Positions 1 to 9,386 of a DNA stretch of 64,000 nucleotides are shown here, piece after piece. Under the pieces are notes generated by a model. The model was not told the origin of the DNA. It saw only the letters and a program-made list of their open reading frames with translations, and did not search any database. Origin of the DNA: Rosistilla ulvae (GTDB lineage Bacteria > Planctomycetota > Planctomycetia > Pirellulales > Pirellulaceae); assembly GCF_007741475.1 (NCBI RefSeq), contig NZ_CP036261.1:5333798-5397797 (forward strand). The letters are read 5' to 3'. The position numbers and the translations under genes were made by a program. Within the stretch, counting starts at the first letter, position 1. Each line of letters starts with the position of its first letter.

Positions 1-386
1 TACAAAAATCATTTACGCTGCCATTGTTGTGAAAAATCACATCCCACGCAAGACAGTAATGATACTGATTCTCATTAAATTCATTTTTGGGGCGTTGCTT
101 TTCAGAGCGATGGGATCGCTACTGGGCAGGATAGGTAAGCGGTGCACGCCATTCGACTCGCTGGCTCTGGGCAACGGGCTGCGTGGGTGGGTGGGATTAA
201 GGAGACTTGGCAATTGATTCCGAATTGTCGCAATGGGAGATCGCGTTTTAACAATTTCAACGCCAAGCCTAGGCATTGCGTGTTCCCGTGGAGCGGCCCG
301 AGACGATTCCGAGACATACGCTTTTGTAGATAACAAAGGTGTTCACTGTTTCACGTACGTTCTTCCAAGGATGGGAAACTATAACG
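1..386. other. Intergenic, 5' edge of window
   Basis: No convincing gene is seen here. Short open frames on both strands overlap each other, lack recognisable domains and lack a clear ribosome binding site. The stretch probably holds the promoter and leader of the porin gene that starts at 387, but I could not pick out a confident -35/-10 pair. Confidence 0.5.
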
Positions 387-1835
387 ATGCGGAAAAGTAT
401 TTTGGGTGCGCTGTCGATCGCCCTGGCGATTGCCACACAACACAGCGCCTTGTTAGCTGACAACCCCGCCAGCTGGTCTGGTTCCGGTTGCGATGCCGGA
501 ATGATTTGTGGTGATGGTTGCAACGGCAGCCAAAGCGCAGGTTGCGACGGATGCGGTGCCGGCTGCAATGGTGGCCTCGGTGCAGGTTGCGATGGATGTG
601 GTTCCGGTTGCAACGGTGGCCTCGGTGCCGGCTGTGATGGATGTGGTTCCGGTTGCGGCATGGGCGGACTGTTTTGCGACAGTGCTGGCGGCGACAGTTG
701 CTGTGCCGACGGCCTGTTCGGGCTGGGATTGCTGGGAGGAAATCACAGCGGTTGGAACATTTCGGGTTGGGTCGATGCCGGCTTCATCGGAAACACGTCG
801 AGCCCTGACAGCAAGTTCAACGGGCCCTACAACGCTGTCGACCGTAGCAACGAAGGGATGTTGAACCAGCTGTACATGATCGTCGAGAAACGCCTGCCCC
901 GTTACGGCGCTGGCATCGGCGGCCGCGTTGATATTCTCTACGGCGAAGATTACCTGTTGGCTCAGTCCAACGGTTTGGAACGCCGCGACGATGGATCGGC
1001 GCGCTGGAACGGCGAATATTATGGCCTGGCATTGCCACAAGCCTATGTCTCGATGGGAAACGAGGACGTCTCGCTGCAGGTCGGTCACTTCTATTCGGTC
1101 GTCGGTTATGAAGGAGTCATGGCCCCCGATAACTTCTTCTACAGCAAATCCTACAGCTACCAATTCGCTGGCCCGTTCACTCACTGGGGGGCCCAGCTGA
1201 ACGTCCGTCCAACCGACGCGTTGAGCTTTAACCTGGGTATTCACAACGGCTGGGATTCGTTGGACCGCGAAAGCGACAAACCTGGCTTCATTGGGAAGGT
1301 CCGCTACGATTCGCAGTCGAGCAAGGCGTGGACTTCGTTTGCCATCACGACGGGCGATTCAAACAACGACTTGGCGGGCGTCGCGCTGAATCCCGACTTC
1401 ACCAATCGCACCCGCTACAGCTGGTTGGTGGCGTTGCCAGTAACCAAACGCTTGGACTACGTCTTCCATCACTGGTTGGGCTTCCAAGAGGAAGGCGCCC
1501 CCGACGGCGGTCGCGCCGATTGGTACGGCATCGACCAATACCTAACCTACAGCTTCAGCGACTGTGTGAAGGGTGCGTTGCGGTTCGAATGGTTCCGCGA
1601 CGAAGAGGGAACACGCGTCGGTTTGAACCGATCCAGCAACCCCAACAATCCGCCATTTGTGGGCGATTTCTACAGCCTGTCGGCCGGTTTGAATCTGGCC
1701 GTTTCCAAGAGCCTGACGATTCGCCCCGAACTGCGCGCCGATTGGTTCGATGGCACTGCCGTCCGCCAACCGTTTGACGATGGCAACGACGACAACCAGT
1801 TCATGCTGGGAATCGACGCCATCTTGCGAATCTAA
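387..1835 (+). CDS. BBP2-type outer-membrane beta-barrel porin with Cys/Gly repeat
   Basis: The protein of 482 residues begins with a signal peptide (MRKSILGALSIALAIA, likely cut after ALLA at residue 25). Residues 35-106 are rich in Cys and Gly (15 Cys) and include three near-identical 15-residue units of the form AGCDGCGxGCNGGLG at residues 51-95. From about residue 120 to the end the alternating aromatic/polar pattern and phrases such as SGWVDAGFIGN and VGHFYSVVGYEG match the planctomycete BBP2/OmpL-like porin family, so it should form a barrel in the outer membrane. An ATG at 387 is chosen over upstream in-frame starts because it gives a clean signal peptide. It converges on the kinase gene with 8 bases between stops. 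The Cys-rich linker is not part of the usual porin barrel. Confidence 0.85.
   Translation: MRKSILGALSIALAIATQHSALLADNPASWSGSGCDAGMICGDGCNGSQSAGCDGCGAGCNGGLGAGCDGCGSGCNGGLGAGCDGCGSGCGMGGLFCDSAGGDSCCADGLFGLGLLGGNHSGWNISGWVDAGFIGNTSSPDSKFNGPYNAVDRSNEGMLNQLYMIVEKRLPRYGAGIGGRVDILYGEDYLLAQSNGLERRDDGSARWNGEYYGLALPQAYVSMGNEDVSLQVGHFYSVVGYEGVMAPDNFFYSKSYSYQFAGPFTHWGAQLNVRPTDALSFNLGIHNGWDSLDRESDKPGFIGKVRYDSQSSKAWTSFAITTGDSNNDLAGVALNPDFTNRTRYSWLVALPVTKRLDYVFHHWLGFQEEGAPDGGRADWYGIDQYLTYSFSDCVKGALRFEWFRDEEGTRVGLNRSSNPNNPPFVGDFYSLSAGLNLAVSKSLTIRPELRADWFDGTAVRQPFDDGNDDNQFMLGIDAILRI
537..671 (+). repeat. Three tandem 45-bp repeats inside the porin gene
   Basis: Units at 537-581, 582-626 and 627-671 are near-copies of one another and each encodes a 15-residue AGCDGCGxGCNGGLG motif. 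The last copy diverges at its end. Tandem in-frame repeats like this can change copy number by slippage. Confidence 0.8.
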
Positions 1836-1843
1836 GACGAATC

Positions 1844-4006
1844 TCACTCGGATTCGTAAAACGCGCGAGCCGCAGGATGTAGGGCCAAGCCTTGCCATTC
1901 TGCGGCTTGTTGACGTGTGATCATTCGCGGCACGGAGATTTCGCTCCGGTAGAGTGCTTCGAGCGTTGCGGTCACCAGCACCGCTGGCGAGTTGCGACGC
2001 GTCGCCAGGAACGCAGTCGTGCCAACGGTCGCGATCCCGTCGGCCGGCAAGTCGGCCGCTGGATAATCGGCCGGCAAGATCTGCAGCGGTCGCAGTGTCG
2101 GATGATCCAACGAGATATTTAAAGGATCTTCGACAGCAAGCAACTGGAATTGTTGGCTCTGCAATGCAGCGGCCATGATCTTACTGCCGCGAGCGACGCA
2201 AGCGATCGACAACGGAATCGTCGCGTCGCCTTGCGATTGCTGAAACGGTTGGTAGACGATCTCGATATCGCTTTCGGCTAGACCTAGCGAATCGAATAAC
2301 ATGTGCGCCGCCAGTTGAGATCCACTTCCCTGCCCGCCGATCGCAACGCGGTGACCAGCAACTTCGGCGAACCGATCGATTGCGGCATCGCGGCGAGCAA
2401 GCAGATGGACAGCTTCATAATACAGCGGTGCGATCACGCTTACCTGTTCCCCACGGACCGCGCTAGCTTGCAGGATCGCGAGGTCGACATCGCCGGCAAG
2501 CAGGTGTTCCAGGTTTTCGACCGATCCTTGGGTTTGAATCGCAACGACCGGGCGATCGACAGCTTGATGCAGTCGATCCGCCAGTTCGCCAGCAACCTCT
2601 GCGTAGACGTCTCCCGCCGGACCGCCGGCGATCTTCGGCTCCGATGGCAAGCGGTCGTGCAGCATCCGAGCACCAAACAATCCGGCGGCCAGGAGCATCG
2701 GCAGCGACAACACAAACAGCAGCATCGTCGATTGAAAGCGTCGATGGCTGTCGGATGTATGCATCAACCGCCGACCGATCAACGCGGCGAAGATCGGCAC
2801 TTCGGACAGCCAATCGAGCCCGCGTTGCAGCGAAGTGCGAGGCCGAGCCTTGATCGGTTGATCGTTCAAGAAGCGGTCGAGATCTTCGGCCAACGCTTCG
2901 GCCGACGCGTAACGCTGCTGGGGTTCTTTTTGCAAACACTTCTCGATGATCGTATCGAGATCCTCCGGGGCATCGCACAGCGAACGGAGCGCTGGCGCCG
3001 GCCGATGGATCACCTGCATCAACGTCTGCATCACCGAATCGGTAACAAACGGCGGCCGACCGGTGATCAATGCAAACAGGATCGCGCCGAGAGAGTAGAC
3101 GTCCGATTGCGGGCAGGTCGCTTCGTGGTCGCCGCTTGCCTGTTCGGGAGCCATGTAGTTGGGCGTCCCGATCGCCGCGCCGCTGTTCGTCAGACTGCTC
3201 TCGGCATCGACGTGTTTCGCCAATCCAAAATCGGTCACGTGCACTTGATCGTAAGCATCGATCAAGACGTTGCCCGGTTTCAGATCGCGATGTAGCAGCC
3301 CACGTTGATGGGCATGATGGATCGCCGCGGCGACATCGCGAACGTACCGCGCCGCCTCGCGACAGTCCTGCGGCCCGTCGTCGACCTTCTTCGACAGATC
3401 GAAGCCCTCGACGTAGTCCATCGAAAAATAGTAATGCCCCGATTCGAGACCAAAATGATGCACGGTGACGATATTGGGATGCTTCAGCTTTGCCGCCGCT
3501 TTGGCTTCGGAGCAGAAACGCTTGATCTCATCGCGGCCGGCCAGCACGCCCGACCGAATCATCTTCACGGCAACCGGACGATCGAGATTCTTCTGATGAC
3601 CAAGGTAGACGACTCCCATCCCGCCGCGTCCGAGCACGCTCTCGAGAACGTAGTCCCCCATTTCAAAGGGCAACTGCGGACCGGCACCTTCCCCTGGAAC
3701 CGGCGTGATCGCCAGCGTGGCTTCGAGATCGTCGCCGATGCTGTCGATCCGCACTCCCGCTCGCGTATCGGCTGCCGGATCGGCGTTTTCGCTGGCGACA
3801 TTGGACCCGGCCAACTGTTCGATCAGATCGGCGGCATCCAACAGTTCGGAGAGCTGCGATTTCAGATCGGGAAATCGCTCGATAAAGTCGGCTCGACTGT
3901 CCGACCCGCCCGCATCGCGTGCTTTCAAATACGCAACAAATGCCTCGTCGATCGGATCGGGGAGATCGGACTCCTCCGGCTCGTTGGAACTTGTTTGATC
4001 AGGCAT
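1844..4006 (-). CDS. Ser/Thr protein kinase fused to a TAXI-type solute-binding domain
   Basis: This 720-residue protein has an N-terminal acidic helical region (about 1-115), a Hanks-type kinase domain (about 119-385) with glycine loop GRGGMG at 126-131, Lys148 in VAVK, the catalytic HRD at 239-241 and DFG at 259-261, then one membrane segment at about 427-446 and a C-terminal domain at about 457-720. That last domain resembles TAXI family TRAP-transporter binding proteins (phrases such as VDLAILQASAV and VAIGGQGSGSQ). The layout predicts a cytoplasmic kinase with an exported ligand sensor. It lies 62 bases downstream of an ECF sigma gene on the same strand, so the two are probably co-transcribed, a common planctomycete pairing. 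The kinase call is firm; the TAXI call is likely; ligand and target are unknown. Confidence 0.88.
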   Translation of the reverse strand: MPDQTSSNEPEESDLPDPIDEAFVAYLKARDAGGSDSRADFIERFPDLKSQLSELLDAADLIEQLAGSNVASENADPAADTRAGVRIDSIGDDLEATLAITPVPGEGAGPQLPFEMGDYVLESVLGRGGMGVVYLGHQKNLDRPVAVKMIRSGVLAGRDEIKRFCSEAKAAAKLKHPNIVTVHHFGLESGHYYFSMDYVEGFDLSKKVDDGPQDCREAARYVRDVAAAIHHAHQRGLLHRDLKPGNVLIDAYDQVHVTDFGLAKHVDAESSLTNSGAAIGTPNYMAPEQASGDHEATCPQSDVYSLGAILFALITGRPPFVTDSVMQTLMQVIHRPAPALRSLCDAPEDLDTIIEKCLQKEPQQRYASAEALAEDLDRFLNDQPIKARPRTSLQRGLDWLSEVPIFAALIGRRLMHTSDSHRRFQSTMLLFVLSLPMLLAAGLFGARMLHDRLPSEPKIAGGPAGDVYAEVAGELADRLHQAVDRPVVAIQTQGSVENLEHLLAGDVDLAILQASAVRGEQVSVIAPLYYEAVHLLARRDAAIDRFAEVAGHRVAIGGQGSGSQLAAHMLFDSLGLAESDIEIVYQPFQQSQGDATIPLSIACVARGSKIMAAALQSQQFQLLAVEDPLNISLDHPTLRPLQILPADYPAADLPADGIATVGTTAFLATRRNSPAVLVTATLEALYRSEISVPRMITRQQAAEWQGLALHPAARAFYESE

Positions 4007-4068
4007 CCCCGTTTTACCGCTCTCAATTCACGAATTGATTCATTCACGTGTTCGTATTGTGGACCAGA

Positions 4069-4677
4069 CTATTGGCTCTCGTCCAACAGAATTTCCCGCA
4101 GCCGCTTCAGCCCCCGCTTCAACAGCCCGCCAACCGCCATCTCCGTCTTGCCGACCGCTTCGCTGATCTCTTTCATGTTCAGCCCTTCCATGTACCGCAG
4201 CTTGATCGCCGCCGCCTGCATCTCGGGCAATTGATCCAGCGCGTCCAGCAGCGCCTGTGAAGTCTCCGCCCGCATGATCTGTTGGCTGGGGCTGGTCGTG
4301 CTGCCCGCCAATTGCCCCGCCAGTCCCGGCCCACGCGACGAATCGTTGGCCAGCCGAACTTCGTGAGCGACCGAGCGTTTCTGAGTGATCACGTGCCGAG
4401 CCACCGCCGACGCGAGGTTGTTCCGCAGGATGTTGCGGATCCAAACGACAAACGCCGCCGGTTCCTGGCCTCGAAACGCGGGAAGGTCGCGTTGGGCTTC
4501 CATGAACGTGATCTGAACCAGATCGGCCGGATCGATCCGTTGCCGCAACCGATCGTCGAGATAGCGGTGGGCCAAAATCCACAGATAGCTGCGATACTGT
4601 TCCAGCAGCTCGCCAAAGGCGTCGGCATCCCCTTCGCGGGCCCGATCGAGCAGAAATTGAGTGGTGGATTGGGACAA
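4069..4677 (-). CDS. ECF-type RNA polymerase sigma factor
   Basis: This 202-residue protein has sigma region 2 at about 8-85 (AFGELLEQYRSYLW, then IDPADLVQITFMEA) and region 4 at about 140-195 (LPEMQAAAIKLRYMEG, MKEISEAVGKTEMAV), with the short linker typical of ECF sigma factors. The start is a TTG at 4677; no ATG fits the N-terminal length, and the ribosome binding site is weak. The downstream gene is a Ser/Thr kinase, so control by phosphorylation instead of a classical anti-sigma factor is a reasonable inference. No anti-sigma gene is seen nearby. Confidence 0.9.
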   Translation of the reverse strand: MSQSTTQFLLDRAREGDADAFGELLEQYRSYLWILAHRYLDDRLRQRIDPADLVQITFMEAQRDLPAFRGQEPAAFVVWIRNILRNNLASAVARHVITQKRSVAHEVRLANDSSRGPGLAGQLAGSTTSPSQQIMRAETSQALLDALDQLPEMQAAAIKLRYMEGLNMKEISEAVGKTEMAVGGLLKRGLKRLREILLDESQ

Positions 4678-4808
4678 AACTGTGGCTCGCTGACCGACGT
4701 CAAATCGAAAGATCCGAGGTCATATTGTCGCACAAAGCGACCGCGGGCACCAACCGGCAACCGTCGGTGGAGCCGATTTCTGCAGAGTCACCAGCCGATC
4801 GGGGCGGC

Positions 4809-5894
4809 TTAGCCTTCTTGGAGCAATTGTTCGACCAGGTCCTCGATCGTCTTGTCCCCCGTCGCACCCTGCCAATTCAATTCGCCTTGCCACCAGTGCC
4901 GGATGTACCCCTGTTTGTCGACGACGTAAACGGTTGGCCACATCGTGTTTCCCCAGGCACGCCAGTTTTGCGAGCCGAGGTCGACAAGGATCGGAAACTC
5001 CAACTGGCGGTCGACCGCCGCCGCCAGCACCGCTTTTGGATCGCGTTCCCGCGAGGTCTCCGGCGTCTGGATACCGACCACGACGACGCCCTTGTCGCGC
5101 AGTTCGCGGTGCCAGCGTTGGTAATGAGCAAAGTTGGCGTGGCAGTTGTGGCATTGGAAAGCATAAAAATGCACCAGCACCACCTTCCCTTTCAGCTCGC
5201 GGATCTGCAGCGGAGGCGAATTGAGCCAGTGTTCGACGGCGACGAATTCGGGAGCCATTGGATAGGTCCGCTTCAGCTGGCCGGTGTCGAAGGGCTCTCC
5301 CAAAACCTGCCCCAGTTTTTGGATCTGCTGGGTCTTAAGCACCTGTTTGTAGCCCTCGCGTTCCACTGCGACTGCCTTTTGCAATTTCTCGGTCAGGTCG
5401 TCGGTCGGCTGTTTGGCGGCGACAGCCTTCTGAAGACGTTGCTCCAAATCGCGGCAGGTCTTTGCCAACGCGATCAGTTTGGTTTGTTGGCCGCGATCGA
5501 TATCCAACTGCGTCGCCACCTCATCGGTCAACAGCATCCGCACGCCTTGCGAATAACATTCCAGTTGCTTCAGTCGTTGCTGTTGTTTCGCAGATGTGTT
5601 GTCGGCGAACCACTTGCGAACCGGTAGCTCGGTCCGATCGATGATCTTGTTCTGTTGGTCGGCAGGCAGCAGACGCGATTGAAACCAAGCTGAATCGACA
5701 CTTTGGAAGACGTTTTCCAAATCAGCGATCTGCGCTTCGGAGAGCTCCAGTTCGGCGTGGACTTCAGGAGCATGCACCATCGCCAAAAAATAGCGGGGGA
5801 CCAAATCGTCGGCAGCCGCGGTAAGGGAATCGTCGGCGCGGGCGGCGGTCGCAGCGGCGACGGCAACCATCGCGATGGCGAAGAGGGATTTCAT
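4809..5894 (-). CDS. Exported thioredoxin-fold (TlpA/redoxin-like) protein
   Basis: The 361-residue protein has a signal peptide (residues 1-20, cut near ARA). Residues 45-200 are helical and charged, possibly coiled coil, and have no family I can name. Residues 215-361 form a thioredoxin-like domain with the redox pair CHNC (Cys248, Cys251) after VVLVHFYAFQ, and a cis-proline site in MWPTVYVV. It probably acts in the periplasm in disulfide or peroxide chemistry. It is divergent from the HEAT-like gene at 6056, and 131 bases separate it from the sigma gene start, so it may have its own promoter. Confidence 0.8.
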   Translation of the reverse strand: MKSLFAIAMVAVAAATAARADDSLTAAADDLVPRYFLAMVHAPEVHAELELSEAQIADLENVFQSVDSAWFQSRLLPADQQNKIIDRTELPVRKWFADNTSAKQQQRLKQLECYSQGVRMLLTDEVATQLDIDRGQQTKLIALAKTCRDLEQRLQKAVAAKQPTDDLTEKLQKAVAVEREGYKQVLKTQQIQKLGQVLGEPFDTGQLKRTYPMAPEFVAVEHWLNSPPLQIRELKGKVVLVHFYAFQCHNCHANFAHYQRWHRELRDKGVVVVGIQTPETSRERDPKAVLAAAVDRQLEFPILVDLGSQNWRAWGNTMWPTVYVVDKQGYIRHWWQGELNWQGATGDKTIEDLVEQLLQEG

Positions 5895-6055
5895 GCGATT
5901 GCTCCTGAGCAGGATCCGGCAAGCGGAGAGAAGAGAAGATGAGAACAGTTGCTCGGCGCGACCGGGCAGGCCTACAATTGTACCGCTGCGGCCAGATGCC
6001 CTATGTGACTTAGCTCACGCTTTTCGAGAAACCATCGCTCCCAGGAAACGCCCCG

Positions 6056-7885
6056 ATGAGTCTTGCGGTCTTAATTCAAGTCTATGACGAAACGCGTCGA
6101 CTCGCGATCGCCGGCAGCAACCTGGCCGCCGGGGACTTCCGCTTAACCAAACTAGTGGATCCGTTGGAGAAGTCGGCTGCCAAGGCTCCCGTATTCGGAC
6201 AGGTTGCCGCGTCGATCCAACGGCTTGTTGATGCGCCGGCCGACGAATCGGCGCAGGCGCTGTTGGACCTCAGCTCCCTCGTCTCGGCCATCCTTTATAC
6301 GCAGGGGCAAACGACGATCCAGGGCGAACTGGAACCGATCGCCACGTCGAGCCTCGGCACCCAGACGACTCAGGTTTCGGCCAAGTTGATGAAGCCGTTG
6401 ATCGAAGCCCTCACCTCAACCGGTTCGGGGCGGATGGAAACGATTCGTGAAGCTTTCGACCAGGGAGCGTTTGCCGATTTGCGGATCATCAATTTGGCGG
6501 TTGCCGCGTTGGACGATACCTATCCCGAACTTGCCGACTTTGTCGCCGATCGGATCGTGCCCGGCTACGGCGACGCGATCGTGCCGTTGATCGCCGCGGA
6601 GATCGACATCAAGGGACGCGCCGGGAACGTGCGGCGGTTGCGAACGCTCTACCGCTTGGATCCGCAAGCCGCTCGCCCGTTGGTGTTGGAGGCATTCGAA
6701 AACGGTTCGAAGGATATGAAGATCGCTGCGCTCGGATGCCTTGGCGATTCCGACGACGACCTGCCGCATTTGCATGACCAGGCGAAGGCGCGGTCCAAAG
6801 AAGTCCGCCGTGTCGCCCTGGAACGACTGGCCCGATTCAACGACGACAAAACGATCTCGATCTATTCCGCCGCCTTGCAATCGAAGGATCTCGAACTTGC
6901 CGCGATTCCGGTCAGTCAAAACAGAAGTGCCACGCTGGCCGAAGTCGCACGCGAAACCGTCCGGCAACAGGCATCCGATTTGCTCGATGCGAAGTCGAGT
7001 GGCAAGCTGGGCCCGTCGCTTGTCCGTTTACACACGTTGTTGCTGACGTTGCAAGAACGCAATGACCCGCCGACCTTGGAATTGCTTCAGTGGCTGTTTT
7101 CGCAGCACGCTGCGTTGACGAGGCTCAAAGGGACGCCGATCGCCGGAGCCGATGTGGTGCAGCAGTTGACGCAGGTGATGCTCAGCACCGGCGCGGCATC
7201 GATGCATCAATTGCTTGTCGAGAGTCGCGATGAATTGCCCGATGACATTTTCGTAAACTGTTTGCGAGCGGGTGTTGAATCGCTGACGCCGCGAGAAGTT
7301 TACGAGGTCTTTTCCCCCTATTATCAAGTTGGCAGCAAGGTTCGGGGCAAAGCGAAACAGCGGCACGAAGCGGTCCAGCGGTTCATCGTCTACGGTGGCG
7401 ATCGCGAGCTCTGGTACATGCACTCCCGCGTCGCCGCGGCGCATCGCGATCGCGAGGGTGACGAAGCCGAGCTCTCTCGACCGCGGGTGTGGGATGCCAA
7501 TTGGCTCGACGACGCGATCGCGCAAGACGATCTCGAAGCGGTGACCGAACTGGCGATCGCGTCGACACCGCCGCTGGACGAATATCTGTCGACGAAGTTT
7601 GCCGCTCTCTTAAAACGAAGCGCCCGCGTCTACGAACTTCGCAACGTCGTCGCCGTGATGATCCGCGTCGGTCACGTCGAAGCAACCGACAGCTGGATCG
7701 CGGCGATCGAAAAACTCGGCAGCAAGAGTAGCGGATACGGCCTGTATTGGATAACGCAGTTAGCGGGCGACCTTCCCGAATCAGAGATCGCAAAAGTCGA
7801 AGCGATCCTTCCCACGTTGCCCGAATCAGCAGTCGACGAGATCGTCGCCGCCCTCGGCCCGCGCAAACTGGAAGCCGGGACGTAA
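6056..7885 (+). CDS. HEAT-like helical repeat protein
   Basis: This 609-residue protein has no signal peptide or membrane segment. It is made of paired helices throughout, with HEAT-like units most visible at about residues 170-300 (for example DMKIAALGCLGDSDDD and KEVRRVALERLARFND). Such proteins act as binding scaffolds. The family is common in planctomycetes, in some genomes near MoxR ATPase and VWA genes; here a CoxE-like VWA gene lies about 8 kb away, which is only weak support for a link. Catalytic residues are not apparent. Function unknown. Confidence 0.75.
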   Translation: MSLAVLIQVYDETRRLAIAGSNLAAGDFRLTKLVDPLEKSAAKAPVFGQVAASIQRLVDAPADESAQALLDLSSLVSAILYTQGQTTIQGELEPIATSSLGTQTTQVSAKLMKPLIEALTSTGSGRMETIREAFDQGAFADLRIINLAVAALDDTYPELADFVADRIVPGYGDAIVPLIAAEIDIKGRAGNVRRLRTLYRLDPQAARPLVLEAFENGSKDMKIAALGCLGDSDDDLPHLHDQAKARSKEVRRVALERLARFNDDKTISIYSAALQSKDLELAAIPVSQNRSATLAEVARETVRQQASDLLDAKSSGKLGPSLVRLHTLLLTLQERNDPPTLELLQWLFSQHAALTRLKGTPIAGADVVQQLTQVMLSTGAASMHQLLVESRDELPDDIFVNCLRAGVESLTPREVYEVFSPYYQVGSKVRGKAKQRHEAVQRFIVYGGDRELWYMHSRVAAAHRDREGDEAELSRPRVWDANWLDDAIAQDDLEAVTELAIASTPPLDEYLSTKFAALLKRSARVYELRNVVAVMIRVGHVEATDSWIAAIEKLGSKSSGYGLYWITQLAGDLPESEIAKVEAILPTLPESAVDEIVAALGPRKLEAGT

Positions 7886-7890
7886 CGCTT

Positions 7891-8129
7891 CGTTTAACCG
7901 CGTGCCCAGCGGGCCGCGCGCTCACGCGCGGGAACGTGGCCGCGCGGGGCGTTGCCACCGCGGTTAAACGATCGAGCATACTTGCACGAAGCGCAAGCGA
8001 GTGATCCCGCACGAATCGAACCTAATCGAATCACTCGCTTGCGCGTCGTGCTAGTAGACCGTGCCGAACGCACTTTCGCGGAGCGAAAGGCGACCAACGC
8101 TGCGAGTGCCGTCTTTCGCTCCGCGAAAG
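7891..8129. repeat. Cluster of perfect inverted repeats between genes
   Basis: Three separate palindromic pairs are seen: 12-bp arms at 7891-7902 and 7959-7970 (CGTTTAACCGCG and its complement); 15-bp arms at 7991-8005 and 8030-8044 (GCGCAAGCGAGTGAT and its complement); and 17-bp arms at 8073-8089 and 8113-8129 (CTTTCGCGGAGCGAAAG and its complement, each arm itself nearly palindromic). They lie between the convergent HEAT-like and efflux genes. They could end transcription from both sides or be REP-like mobile repeats; no T-run follows. Confidence 0.8.
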
Positions 8130-8154
8130 CACGCGTCGTACTGGTATAGGGCGA

Positions 8155-9363
8155 TCACGGGACGCGTGGGACCGGTTTGACTGCGGTGCCGGGCGTGATG
8201 GCGTCGCTGGGGTAAACGATCACGCGATCACCTGGGCTCAGCCCGTCGATAATCTGTGTCTCCGATTCGCTCTGCAAACCGATCTGCACAGGTTGCAGGT
8301 TGGCTTTCCCATCGACGATGGACAACACATGCCATTTCCGCTGGTGACGAAATAAAGCACTGTTGGGAATTTGCAGGGCTTTGCTGAGTTCCTTGATCGT
8401 GATTCGAGCTTCGATTCGATAACCGTCCCCCAGAGCAGAGATCCTTTCCACCGGTTCGTTGAAGTCGGCGATGATGTTGACGCGTTGCTCTTCGACTCCC
8501 AGCGATGAGATCTTTGTGAACGCACCCGGTTCGATCACGCGGACGTTGCCCGCCAACGGCGTATCGCCCCCCCAGTGCTCGACCATCAATTCGGCTCCCG
8601 GTTTGATCCGGACCGCGTCGGTGGAGAGGACGTCGATTTCGATCTCCAAATTATGAGGATCGCCTAATTCCAACAGCGGCGTGCCGACAGCGACGACCGT
8701 GGAACTCTCTTCAAAAACTCGCAACACGCGACCCGAGATCGGCGCATAGATTTCAAACGGCTCCGCCGACGATTCCTTCTGTTTATCGGAGAATTGATCG
8801 ACGGCGGCTTCGGCCATCTCTAATTCAAAGCGAGCGATCTCGGTATCAAAACTGGCGGTCTTGATCGCTTGAGCCGCCGCCAATTGCTCGGCCCTGACGA
8901 CGTCGTATTGTTCTTCCGAGATCGCTCGGCTGCCCAGCAGCGTCTCGGCGCGTTCCAGCTTCGATTGGCTCAGTTCATGGTTGATCCGAGCCTGTTCGGC
9001 GTTGGAGTTGGCTCGCTGCAGAGCGGCTTCGGATGCCAAGACTCTTGCGTTCGCTTCGGCTCGCGCCCGCGAGTCGAGGATCGCCGGATCGCTCGGCAGG
9101 ATCACTGCCAGAAGCGTTTTTTCATCGCAGTGGTCGCCGGCGTCCAGTTCGATTCGAGAGATCCGCCCCGAGACGGGAGCCGAAACGATGTACTTTTCGC
9201 GGATCCGCGTCTTGCCGTCCTCTTGCACCGTTACACGTAGCGGGCCGACCGTGGCGGTCGCAAATTCGACGGCGACCGGTTTGGGGATCAATGTGAATGC
9301 GCTGGCCAATGCCAGGGCAACGAACATCGTCAACCAGATGAATGTTTTGAGTGAGAACTTCAT
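8155..9363 (-). CDS. HlyD-family periplasmic adaptor subunit of ABC efflux pump
   Basis: This 402-residue protein has an N-terminal membrane anchor (residues 8-26), a split lipoyl/barrel-sandwich domain (about 58-90 and 203-235, with SAPVSGRISRIELDAGD and YAPISGRVLRVFEES), a coiled-coil hairpin at about 97-192 and C-terminal beta domains. It would bridge the inner-membrane ABC transporter to an outer-membrane channel. It is the last gene of a three-gene operon (ATPase, permease, adaptor), 23 bases after the permease. No TolC-like gene is present in the window, so the outer-membrane partner must be elsewhere. Substrate unknown. Confidence 0.88.
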   Translation of the reverse strand: MKFSLKTFIWLTMFVALALASAFTLIPKPVAVEFATATVGPLRVTVQEDGKTRIREKYIVSAPVSGRISRIELDAGDHCDEKTLLAVILPSDPAILDSRARAEANARVLASEAALQRANSNAEQARINHELSQSKLERAETLLGSRAISEEQYDVVRAEQLAAAQAIKTASFDTEIARFELEMAEAAVDQFSDKQKESSAEPFEIYAPISGRVLRVFEESSTVVAVGTPLLELGDPHNLEIEIDVLSTDAVRIKPGAELMVEHWGGDTPLAGNVRVIEPGAFTKISSLGVEEQRVNIIADFNEPVERISALGDGYRIEARITIKELSKALQIPNSALFRHQRKWHVLSIVDGKANLQPVQIGLQSESETQIIDGLSPGDRVIVYPSDAITPGTAVKPVPRVP

Positions 9364-9386
9364 GATCGGGAAATATCTATTGAGAG

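Noticed and set aside
29-217. Short plus-strand open frame at the window start
   Set aside because: No ribosome binding site, no family-like residues, overlaps another frame.
453-1244. 263-codon frame opposite the porin gene
   Set aside because: The porin with signal peptide and barrel pattern is clear; the opposite frame is a shadow rich in Ala/Thr.
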